A stretch of 64,000 nucleotides of DNA. Origin: Aquila chrysaetos chrysaetos. Taxonomy: Eukaryota > Chordata > Aves > Accipitriformes > Accipitridae. Numbering within the stretch: the stretch's first letter is position 1; each line of letters begins with the position of its first letter. The notes below the pieces were generated by a model. That model saw only the letters and a list, made by a program, of their open reading frames with translations, was not told the DNA's origin and ran no database searches. Below are positions 23,760-35,300 of this stretch, in pieces. The stretch covers positions 620,001 to 684,000 of the forward strand of contig NC_044024.1 in NCBI RefSeq assembly GCF_900496995.4, in the 5' to 3' direction. The translations under genes and the position numbers were made by a program.

Positions 23760-24430
23760 ATTTGTTTTAATTTAAAGCTTTTGATATGGTGTACGTGATT
23801 GTGCCAGTAATGCTTACATATAATTAGCAATTAATCCAAGCTCTTGTTACACTGTGGACTTGTAGCTGTTTATCTTTGTGCTCGTTATTGCATAATTATT
23901 ACCAGCAGTCTTTGAGATGACTAAATAACCTGTTTTAAGAGTGAGATGCAGCATTGATAGAATAAATCCAAAGTTATGGCATCAAACTGACTTGTAAGAC
24001 CAAAAGACAGCACTGGGTAAGTGGTGTAAACCTATTTGGTTTAAGCTAAAATGGAATCAAAGAAGGAACTATTACTGAAGCAATGGAAACAAAGGTGATA
24101 AACGAATTTAAGGCGTAATTGGCTCAGAAGAATCTAGCTGTCCATGTAGTTTCAGATGTGTTTTAAGTGGCATTTGCTATTACTACTGCTATCTGTTTGG
24201 TATCCCTGTGTTTGCTGGTCACACCTACCTGCAGATTCCTTTTTCAGTTCGGTTGTAATCAGTTTGGGTGAGTGCCATGTGTTTATGCATCACCTGGCAT
24301 AATGGCTATATAATCTTTTTGTGGCCAGCTATGTAATTGTGACACTGCTTACAGATAATGCCTGTAATAATTTCTACCTATTGAAGGAGGAGATAAGATT
24401 CTGATAAAAAGATCAAGGGCGGGTTATTAC
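23760..24430. promoter_or_regulatory. Candidate intronic enhancer or conserved non-coding block
   Basis: This is an AT-rich block inside more GC-rich intron. It has low repeat content and many homeodomain-type (CATATAATTAGC, CAATTAATCC, CATAATTATTACC) and GATA-type (GAGATAAG, CTGATAAAAAGATC) words. Such texture is typical of long-lived regulatory sequence. No comparison could be run, so this is pattern recognition only. Confidence 0.25.
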
Positions 24431-27400
24431 ACTAGGAGATGACACGAGGCAGGAGGCCATTCTCTGGGCCGCCCTGGCTCCCAGCCGTACCCAGCTGCCC
24501 TGCACCTGCCTGGGGGCTGCTCGGGCATCCCCTTCCCCAGGGAAGGCTGGGGGACCCTCAGCTCTTCACTGGCGGGACTCAGAAGCCCTTGGGAAGGGGA
24601 TGACCATCCTGTCTGTTGTTGTCAGTATGACCTTTCTGGTCAGGTGAACAGCGATATTATGTAAATATTTCTTTTGAAGGCAAGCCCTGCGTGGAGGAAT
24701 GCTGTTTCTGAAACCTGTCCCTCTGGCCAGCTTTGTAATTCGTACTCATGGTCCGCAGGTGCTGGTACAGATCCATGGATGGCAAACCTCAGGTGGCTGG
24801 GAAAGTCAGCGATGTGCTAAAGGTTTTTGAAGGTTCCTGATAAAAGGAGAAGAGAAAGCATTAAAAAAAATTCTTCCTCATCACCTTTCAATTCTTGTCC
24901 CTACTGAGAGGCACGAGAAGGCTGTTTTAAACACAGAATAAAACGACAGTCCTGCACCAGTGCTGTGTCTGGTTTAGAGAACTCGGGACTCCTTTATACA
25001 TGAATTGGCACGCTACCAGGCTATGATAAGATGCTCGTCTGTCACGGCTTGAGTTAAGGTTGTGAAACAAGTGATACACTGAGGATAGATAACAGGAGTA
25101 GCCAGGATGTTCAAGTTCTGCTCAAGCCTTATTCTTGCAGAATAGCAGTGGGTGCAGCGAACTCTTTGTGACCAGGGAAAGCTGCAGGGATGGGCACTGC
25201 TGGCTTCCCCACAGCTGTACTGGGAGCACAGCAGTGGTGGCTCCTTTCTCTTGCTCCTGAGAGTTGCTATCTGAAGAACTGTGACATGCAAGCCAAAGCT
25301 CATTCATTTTCTTCCATGCTTAGCTAGTTGACTTGTTTTCATTTCATTTTGAGGGTGCTGATTTATATAGTATTTCCCATGAGTTAGTTTTCATTTAAAT
25401 TGATAAATGAGATTATCCTTTTCCACAGCTAGTTGCCTAGACTCAGCCCGCAGTGGTGTGAGAGCAGCAAGTGGTCCTTTCCAAAGATGGGCTGTTTGAC
25501 TTGGCGCTGGGTGCACACTGAAATCTGGGTCTGGAGCCTGGGTCCTGATGGCATAACACACGGAGAGACTGGCTGTTTTCTTTTGAAACTGCCCAGAAAA
25601 CACTCCAGACTGGAAGGATCATGGTCCTTGTGTTAACACACTGGCTCAGCCCATGGGCATTAAAGTAGCATTGGTACTCTCCATCCTCACCCAGGTTTGT
25701 GCTTGCCAGTGCAGTGGCCTGAGTATAGTGCTGGAGGTGGCGAAAGCTCTGTCCGAGGGACTGGCACAGCCCTTTCCTTTGCCATTAAATTGGGATTTAT
25801 GTCTCTGGTGATGAATGAAGGAAGAATAACCATTTCCGGTATTCTTTATGTTCCCACTTGCTCCTTCCACTCAATTGATTTTGGTTCTGGGGTTTCTTAG
25901 TATTTCCATAGCATATACCACGTATCATAAAATGCTCTCCTTTTCCCCTCCCTCCTTTCTCTGTCCCTCCCTCCCTTTCCTCTCGCGCTGACTCTCCCAC
26001 TCTCCAGCTCTCGCTTTACCACTGGGAAGGAGCGATGTGTCACCTTGTTAAGGGATGGGCTATGGAGGGCATACATGCATGGTGTGTGTGTGTGGGACCT
26101 GCCTGTCCACTGTTACGACACAAAACATCTCTTTGCCTTTTCACCCATTCATTATAAAACTGTTCAAGGGCAGACTTTTCCCCACCCTCTTCTGTGCTGT
26201 CCCATCCTCTTCTCCACATGTCTTGAATTTTTGAGCTCTTATACCCTCTGGAAACTGGTTCCAAAGTCTCATGCTTCATGGCAACAGTGATTACCTTTCC
26301 CTCCCCAGCTTTCTCTTAAGTGCTGGTTGCAATGACAGGATAAGCTCTACATGACATTTGGTGTAGAAAACAGTGGCTGAGAATTCAGAAAATTTCACCA
26401 AAGAAATAATGTATAAAAAGAGCATTGATGAGTTTGAGTTATACAGGCATTTTGTGTACTCTGTCCTGTATTACCAAGGACTTCAGGGCAGGAAGCTGTA
26501 AAGGATTTGCCCACAACAGCTATTCTCCTACTTGCACAGCTTTTATGTTTTCTCTGCTGTTTACGGTATTCACTGATATTTATTTGTTCTGCAGATGATA
26601 GCTGTCCTTTGCATTACTTCTTGCAGCCAGTCTATAGTATAGCCCATTGGTTTTCCTGTTCCGAGAACTTCATTCCAGCCAGAGAGCTAGTTAAAAATCG
26701 GTAGTGATTTGGTTCTTTTTCTGAGGTCAAAAGGCAATGTATTTCAATATACTGATTGTGAATGAGAGATAAAGCATGGTTTGCAGCCCGGGTAGGAACC
26801 TGTAGCTTTGCGTATTACCATATCTGAAAGAAAACTGCGCCGGTTGCACAGCTGTGCCTTTCCACCCATGTTTCCTTCTTGGGAGGCCACAGGGACGGGC
26901 ATCAGCCCCGTGGCAGGATCAGCCCCTCCATCAGGACACGCGTACCCTGGGGCTGCTGCCGCACACCGAGCGGGAGGACGGTGCTGCTGCCGGTGGCTGC
27001 GGCTGCGCTTGGTGCCGATGTGTCACCACGCTGCTGAAAGCACCTGTGGGCATCGCAGCGTAGAAGGTATTGGCATGGGGCAGGGGCTTGTGCTGTGCCG
27101 AGGAGGCCGGGAGCCTCTAGCAGGTTTGTGGGCGCTTGTGTCAGGAGCGTGCCGCTGCTGCTGGCGTGTCCCTGCGGCATGGTGCAGCTGATTCCTGGAA
27201 GTCTCTGCCTCCGCCCCTTGCTTCAGACCAAGGAAGGTGTGGGACAATCCCCGCAAGAATTAAAGCAGAAACACTGTAGCGAGGCAGTGAATGCTGAATG
27301 CCATCCGCCACCAGGGCAGCCCCTCCGGACGATGCGCAACTCCCCTCACCTCCGCTCCGAGGACCCTCCAAGGCCATGCTTAGCTCCAGGCAGGAGACAA

Positions 27401-27840
27401 CAGTTTGCTCTGTGTCCATGCCAGGGTGGCATCTTTGCATTGCATCTCTCAGGTGAATGAAAGAGACGGCATGCAGTACTTCGAGAGCAAATTTCAGATG
27501 GGCAGTTCAAGGAAAAAGCACAGTGAAAGCTGGAGCTGATCAGAAGTCAGAGTCTGTGCATGGTGGGGAAGAAAAAGTGTGCTTCTGAACTGGGAGGAAA
27601 GCTGGAGTTGTTGCCATTTATTGGAGGAAGAAATCCCCAAACTTCCCAAAACATTGGAAATTTTTTTAGTCACATGGGACCATTTTGTTTTGGTATGATG
27701 AAAGCAGTTCCATTTCACAGAGTTGAAAATAATTTGTAATAGAGAGTAGTAGTTCAGTTCTTTATATTTTTCTGTCATTCATATTAATTACATTTTTGTC
27801 TTAGCACTGAGCTTCATTCATACTTTATAAATTGCTGATT

Positions 27841-27900
27841 TTAAAATGGCAGTCCTAATTTGCCATTTCTGTATTGGCAATTGTTATTCCAATTGGCTGT
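27841..27900. promoter_or_regulatory. Motif-dense block with CCAAT/SOX-like words
   Basis: Within 60 bp there are AAAATGGC, TTTGCCATTT, TTGGCAATTGTTATTCC and CCAATTGGC. These include a SOX-like ATTGTTATT, a palindromic CCAATTGG and mirrored TTGGC/GCCA words. This is a possible regulatory element in AR intron 1, with low certainty. Confidence 0.18.
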
Positions 27901-30900
27901 CAGTCTGTACTTGGCATGCTTGCTGGTGGCTGTTCACTGGGCTGCTTCAGTAGGCTGTTTAGTTTGAAATGGATACTTGCTGCTTGTGATTGTAGGCTAA
28001 AATTACAAAGTTAAATATAAAAGAAAAAAATCATATTACTTTATCATCCCGTGGAACGTTTTAAACTTATCAAATGAGCATTTACTGAAAGAAAACTATG
28101 CTGTGGGAGACTTTCTACTACTTCCAGTAAAACCCATTTGTTTCTCTGAGCTGCTCTGGTAGATACCAACGGTCTGTGCAGCAGTTGTATGACTCTGACA
28201 GTTAAACATTGGAAATATATGGAAAAAATTAAGTTCCCCCATGCACAGATGTTCAGCAAGAGGCCTGGGAGCGTCATGCCCATGAGATCGTTGCAGCCTG
28301 TGGGGCTGCGGTGTTGGCTGGGACCCTGTCCCCGCTGCATGGTGCTCAGCCCGCCTGCCTGCAGCCATCCCCTGAGGCAGCTGGCGGGCAGCATCCACCC
28401 CAGCCAGGGCAGGCTGGGAGAGTGGAGCCTCCTCTGCAACTGCACTGGGCAAGCAGGATGCAGCTCAGCTGGTGCGCAGTAACTCGTGAGTGTAATCTGG
28501 GAACACTCTCCATTGCAGCTGTTTATTTATAAAGGTCCGGAGCAGCTTGTGCCCCTCGTCACGCAATTCCTCAAAACCCTCCTTTGCCGTTAAAGCTCAC
28601 AGAAATCTTGACGTAATAGCCTGATAAGCCTTATACCTCTGCATACACCTTAGTTTTTAAAGGAGGATTTTAATGTTTGGTATGTTGCAAGATGATCTAC
28701 GTGCCTTGAGAGATACCAACTATGCCTGTTTTGCTCCATTCCCTCTGCATTCCTCTGTACCATTTTCAGGATGTTAGCTGTCTTGAACACATTTGCAAGT
28801 GGAAAAAACCGGCACGGCATTGTCACGGCATCGTAAGTCAGAAGGCAATGCTAAGCAAGAAGCATCAGATGAACCTAGCTGCCTGAAGGGCTTATGAGAC
28901 ATGGTCTTTTCCTCTTGTTCAGTTGATTTCAGTATTTTTTGTAATTTGAAGTGAATTATCTTTTTTTGAAAATACTGCATAGGCAGCTGTAGAATTCCAG
29001 GTCTCTGCCACAGTACACGTGTAGCAGATGCAGCATCTTCATGACTTCGATATCAGCACAATTTGGGGGGACACCACCTCTCTTGAGACAATGAGAGAGG
29101 GAACTTCAGGCAGCCGTGCCCATTTGCTCCTCAGCTTTTCTTATGGTTTCCCACAGTGTTGCTGCTGCCTTGAAGAATGTTTTCTGCAAAAGGGACATCT
29201 GCACCAGAAGCTGACAAAAAGCAAACACCACAAAGTCAACTCAGACAGACCAAGTGACGTGTGTCAGCTTGGAAGAGGCTTCTCTTTGACACCATGTCAA
29301 ATTGGTGTCGTGACACGGAGGACATGGGCACCTTCCTTTGTTATTATTGTTAGGTAAGATGTGAGCATTTGCCAGAAGTGATGGATCTCCTCTCACCTTG
29401 GATGAACCCATTTCTACACCATATTCATAGGAATGCAGCAATGGCGAAGTTTTCTGTGTGGGTACCAGATTCTTTCCAGCTCTTCCTTTTCCTCAAGAGA
29501 GCCAGGAGACAGTATGCACAAGAGGCAGATGTCCTGTCTCCCATTTTAGTGGAGCGTTTATGCCTGGTAAACAATGAAGAGGCAGATACAGGCATGTCAT
29601 CTTTTAATACCTGGTCAGTGCAGGCATGCCATGCTGTCTCTGCTGCCCGTTTTCACAGTTGTTGGATTGCAAACCAAACTGCGGTATTGCAGCTTCTCAT
29701 TGCTAGCAGGGGTCAAGAGGTAGCTCCAGGGTGCACCTTACTGGCGTCTGCGGGGCACAGCCGTGGCGGCAGAGGACAGCTGGCAGTGTCTTTGTGAATC
29801 TCTGCTTCAGCTGGATCTTCTCCTCCTGCTGCACGGGCTGGCACAGATACCAGCAAGGAATACCTGGAAGATTCTTTCTGGCCACTACAAATCTTCTGCG
29901 TGGGAAACCTGCATAGCAGCATGGACTTAGAGGGATGGGTAACCTGCTCAGAATCCTTCCCTACAGCCCAGGCTTCATGGTCCAGCAGGTGATGAGTGGG
30001 GAAAAGCCACAGGACCGCTGTCTGGATCTTGTTAGTGTTCTTTGAAGAAGTTACCTTCCGTACACTGGTAGGATGCGGTAAGCGCTGAGCGGTCACGCCG
30101 CCGGCTGCTGAGGATGCTGCTGCACCGACACTGGGATCCCGCGTTCACCCGTGGGGCGTCCCTGCCCTGCCCTGCTACTGCTTGCCTCAGGTGGGAGCGC
30201 TACCACGTCTGGGTCCCGCTTCCTTTCCTTCTCATCCTTGGCTGCCAAGGGCAAGGGCGGACCAGCCAGCCTGAAGGGTTGGTCCCTCAGTCTGTACTGG
30301 GCCTGGCACACTGCTCAGTGGCGTTTGGGTGTGGATGCCAGATGCTGCGCTTGTGCCATACCGTATGGAGCCCTGTGTTGCACGTGCACCTACCATCACC
30401 GCTTCTCTTCTGCAGCCCTGGGGAGCCCTGACGGCTGCAGTGTCCTGCAGCGCACTCCCTCAGCGATGGAACTGGGTATGGGCTTCGGGGGTGTAGGCAG
30501 TGCAGGAGATACCCCCCTGCATCAGGTATCGGCACATGTACGGGTCCTTGTGGAAGCTTGTTTTGCTCTGCATAAGAGTTTTAAATTAATTAATACAAAG
30601 AGTAACTTAGGATTTGGCATTGAATACGGACAGTAGGAGGATACAAAGAACTTTTACCTGGTACACAAAAGCATATTCATTTTCTTGTAGGTCCCTTGTC
30701 GTTCAGATCTTTTGCAGAGATGGGTCATATGGCAGAAAGCTGAATAAAAATGCTCATTTATTTTGGGGAGTGAGAAGCAAATCTTAAATTTTGTGTACAT
30801 CCTTAAGGGTGAGAATGATACACTTCCAGTGGCCCCATCACTCACAGTTTCGAGTTAGCACCTACATGAGTAGGGTGACAGGAGCCCCAGCTTGGATGTC

Positions 30901-31517
30901 CAGAGCCCTCAGTTTCACAGGCTGTGGTTGCAGAGTGGTGAGCCTTCCTTTGGAAGGAGTTTTGGGATCCAGGGGTAGGAAATTAGGTGTGATTTTTAAA
31001 GTATTTGCTTGAAAAAGCTAAAGCCTGTAAAAGAAGTTGTCTTGTGAACTTCAGATTTGTGCTGTGTAGCAGAAAGCATAAATTCTGCTTTGAGAAAAAA
31101 GAGCCTGTGGAAGAAGTTGACGTGTCTCTGCATGGCTGACAGCGCTACTGAGAGCAGCGGTGCCCTGCTGACCGAGGGCTTTGCTGGTGAGCGAGGCAGG
31201 GAGCCTCATCCATTACTGCACTCGTGCTGACAGCGAAGCATCCCCGTGATTTCCTGTGGTCCCAGTGGAAATCCCAAGCACTGAGGCTGTGGGAGGCATT
31301 CATCCTCTGCTTGCAGTTCGTGCAGAGCGAGTTAAATCTGGACCTTGAGGAAGCTGCCAGCCAGGCAAGCTGGAGTTTGGTTAGGCAGGTGAGCTGTGCT
31401 CTTGACTGAGTGAAAACATTTGTCTTTTGGGAGGGAGGTGTTTCAAGGCTTGGGATTTACGGAATGCAAGACAGGATTGATGCCGGGGAAGGGGGAAAAA
31501 AAAGGTCATTTTACGGC

Positions 31518-31541
31518 CCAGAGGTCCCTGGGGACCTCTGG
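31518..31541. promoter_or_regulatory. Perfect 24-bp palindrome with EBF-type core
   Basis: Arms CCAGAGGTCCC and GGGACCTCTGG are exact reverse complements around a central TG. The core TCCCTGGGGA fits the EBF/COE consensus TCCCNNGGGA. Binding is not shown by the sequence. It could also act simply as a short hairpin. Confidence 0.35.
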
Positions 31542-32250
31542 AATGCTTTAGGGGTCTGTGGAGGGTAATTGGCAATTATCTGTGGTTTGGGTATGCGATA
31601 CAGAGGGACCTGGCTGCATCTGTGTGGATGAGCATTCCTGGCTTTTGAGTAGGAGTGATCTCGTCCAGCCCTCACCTGGCGTTTGAGGCTGAATGCCTCA
31701 GAGAAGCCAGGCTGTGTTTGTTTTCCTGTGGTGGAAGAAAGCAGTTTGGTCACTTTGGGATTTTAACTCAGACAGGCTAGAGGCCCTGGTATCGATAGTC
31801 GCTGCATGCTGTGTAGATGAGAACTGGCTTTATTTTTTAACAATAGTAGTGGTATGAGTGAGATCATTAAAATAAAAAAGAACTGACCCAGTTGTCATGG
31901 CAAAGACTTGTGATGGAGGTTCTTCATCCATATTCCCTTTCACCATATCTACTGCTGCCTCTGTCTTCTCTGCTGATCTGCCTGTGCTACTCATCCATGT
32001 CCAGCTACAGTTTCATCCTTCTGCCAGCTCTGGATGTGGGGCAAAGGGAAGAAGGAGCCGCCCCGGGAGAGCCCGGTAGCCCTGCATCACTCGGGTGGTG
32101 AGATGCCTCACTCACCTGGGCAAGGTGCCTGTACAGGCCGTGTTGGCAGTTGTTGCAACATGGGTTTGTGTTTTATTCTGCTTTAAAAATAATGATTACA
32201 ACCCCGATTCTTCTCACGGGTATTTTTAAGTGCAGTTCAATGTATCCTCT

Positions 32251-32398
32251 AACAGTAATAAAAATACTGCCAGTAATAGTACTTTGTGCTTCTATGGCAC
32301 TTTTCTTCTGAAGCACTTATGAGCAGCAGTTCATTTAGCCTCCAGGCAACCGTGCAAAATAGGTATTACTCCTTTCCTGTAGATGAGGGAGGATGAGG
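32251..32398 (-). mobile_element. MIR/L2-type ancient SINE relic, minus orientation
   Basis: Ordered words match the reverse complement of the MIR-family core and tail. They are TAGTACTTTGTGCTTCTATG, GCACTTTTCTTCTGAAGCAC, CAGTTCATTTAGCCTCC, GCAACCGTGCAAAATAGGTA, TTACTCC and TGTAGATGAGG. The consensus has TCATTTAATCCTCACAACA, GAGGTAGGTATTATTA and TACAGATGAGGAAACTGAGG. It is a decayed, non-coding copy that predates the bird lineage. Confidence 0.65.
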
Positions 32399-35300
32399 TT
32401 TGTCGGGAGCTGTTTGGCTTTGGCAGCAGTCCCTCAGAGCGTATGAACGGCTGTGGGCCCTGGCAGTCATCGGAGCTGGGCTTGTGGGGGGCCGCACTGG
32501 GTTTTGTGCTCAGTTTTGGGAGAGTCCTGCAGAAGCGTACCTGTGCACTGGACTTTACGCCCTGTCAATAGTCCCATTTACTTTAGCAGACCTGAGTACT
32601 GTCCTTGGGGTTGTCTGACCCCATCCAGCTCCCAGGCACCGGGACTGTGTTTGCAGGAGAGGGGTTATGGGAGCACAGCACCTCACCTCGGGGGACCCAG
32701 GTGGGAGCCTCCGCACTCCCTGGGTGCCTGTGTCCGCAGCGGGCAGAGAGAGATGGGACGGGCAGGGAGGGCAGGCTTGGCCCAGGCTGCTCTCTTGCTG
32801 CTGCTTTTTTCCTGTTTAATGCAATCTGAGCAGAAGCCAGAAAGAGCAAGGTCACCCACGCTCCTCTGTGGTTTGAAACTCCCCAGCCCCCCCATCTGGG
32901 GAGGCCTTTTTAAATAGTCAGAACAAACAAAGTCAAATGCTGACACGTCCTCAGAAACAGTAAGAGTGATTTGTTGGGACACAGACCACAGATTAAGTGA
33001 TTTTGCAGAAGTAGCAATCATCTTAAGAATACAGCCCAGCTCTACAGGTATTTGTAGCTGATGCCCTTTCCCCAGGCAGTGGGTACCTGTCCCACTGCGG
33101 CGGGAATTGGATGCTGCCCTGCTCCGGGTGTCTCGGGTATCTGCACAACGTGAATTATACTCCGAGCTCTCTGCAGGTCTCCCAGTGACTTTTCTGTGCA
33201 ATCAAAAAGTGGAATGGAGAACACCGTAATAAATAAATAACAATCCCCAGTGAAGAGCAGTAGATAAGCCTGTGTTTCTGCTGGAGCGGCTGGTTGGGTG
33301 CCTCCATCACGCTGATTGGGGCGTGGGGCTGCCGAGGGGCTGTGTGATGCCATGGACCACGCTGAGGTCCTTGAGATTGCAGGCAAGGTGGCTGCCACTT
33401 CCAAAACAGCTCTGGAAGCAAAAGATATGTCTTAAATAAGGCTTAGAAAGTCAGTGCAGAACCACCAATACTGGGACACCAATAGTGTTTCTACGGGGCG
33501 TCCTTTGCTGCGAGAGCGAGGGAGTGCTGTGGGCAGCTGGCCTGTGAGTTAGCCAGGGAGAGCAGCCAGGCACATTTACTGTACGTAACTGTAGTGGACT
33601 TCGGCGGGTCTGCACCATGGAGAGCTGGACTGCCTCCAGGACACACTTGCTGTGTGCCTGGGCTGGCAGAGCCCTGGTCATGCTGTGCAGAGTGTGGAGA
33701 GTCACTTCAGCGTGCCGGGCAGTGTCCCGGACACTGCTTGCTCGCTGTGCATGGCCATAGTTGTAACGATTTATTTTTAACTCATTTAATGTCTGTAGCC
33801 AGGTGTCTGGGACAGGCAGCGCTGGGAGGGATGTCCCTGGATGCTGGCCGCCTGATCTGGGGTGCCAGCACCACCTGCAAAGCTCAGGGTTAAGTTCTTG
33901 CCTGAGCCTGGGGGGTCCAATGCGCCGACAGCTTGTCTGGGGATGGGTGGGTGCAGGTTGGTGGGTGCCCTCTCCCTCTGCACCAGTGTGCTCCTGTGGG
34001 GACTAGAAACTGGGGTTGGCTGCAGCTAGCAGCTTTGGGAAGAGCCTCGAGGTAAATCCTGCATTGCGACAGCATCTTCACCTGTGCTGCCAGACCAGTG
34101 TCCCGCTGGGTGTTCCTGGCATTGCTGCCATCAGGTGCAATCCCCACCAATGCCAGAGGGGAGGCTGCAGATTTCCTAAAACACATTTTATGGAGTCACT
34201 GGGACATGTTCAGTTCCTGGGACGAGGTGGGAATATCGGGGCCTTTGCTTCCTCTCCCCCGTGTTCTCAGTGGTTGGGGACGGCCTTAGAGGGCTGCTTC
34301 TTTTCTTTCCCAAGATGATACTTTACTTCTTTTTCTGGTGCTTTCTCACCAACCCTTCAGCAGTTTGACTGATGTTACATATTTTAGCTGCATTAGCTTC
34401 TTTGCTGGTTGGAAGTGGCAGAAAAAATACTTTGACCTTGGCCCGTGTGCTGAGAACAGAGTCCAGGCACAAGTTTTTGTATCAGTAATTTCCTAGCGAA
34501 GGCTCCTGCCTCCTCCCCCTCCCTGCCTATCTGGAGTGGGCAGCAGCAGTGTCCACACATTTTCTGACGTGCTGTTGGGGAGGGTTTGGATGGGCTATCT
34601 CGGCAGCTCCTCTTTCCTCTTGTAAAAGAAAAGGAGAAAAGTAATGTGTGTGCAGATCAGGTTAATTGCTTTCATCTGGGTGGCAATTAGGTGCATTAAC
34701 TGGAAAATGAAATACTGCATGAAAATGTTGTTCAGATGATGTACCTTTTTTTCTTGGGTCGTGTGTGTGTGCATTTGTGGGCATGCGTCGTCTTCTACCC
34801 ACGGACACAACACATGGTTTTTGTATAAATAACATTTCCATCCCTTGCCCCAGTGCCTGCAGCGATCCATCTGCAGACACTGTCTGTGGAGGAGACGTGG
34901 ATAAACGGCCGCTTTGCACCATACTGTCTGTGGGAAGGAGCGCCCGTCACGGGCCCCCCCCGGCTGGATGGGGCTCTGTGAGCCTCTGCGCGGGGACATC
35001 GTGGGGGCTGGCACGAAACTGGCACCTCTTCTTGTCACTGCTCAGGCACAAAGTTGAGAACTAACCCTCCAGGTCCCCGCCTGTCCCTTCTCCCTCTGTC
35101 TGGAAGTGCCAGCTCCATTTAGCGGGGCAGGTCTGGGTGGCACGTGTCTGGCTCAGGTCCGAAGCCTGGAGCCGTGGGTCCCACGGGGACCACGTTCCCT
35201 CCTCGGCTGGCTCTGGGCTTTGTCCCTGTGCGTGCTCGTACGCTTCAGAACATGTGGGGTCATCCCAGTTAACTCAGCCTGTTCACATGGATTTAGCTTT

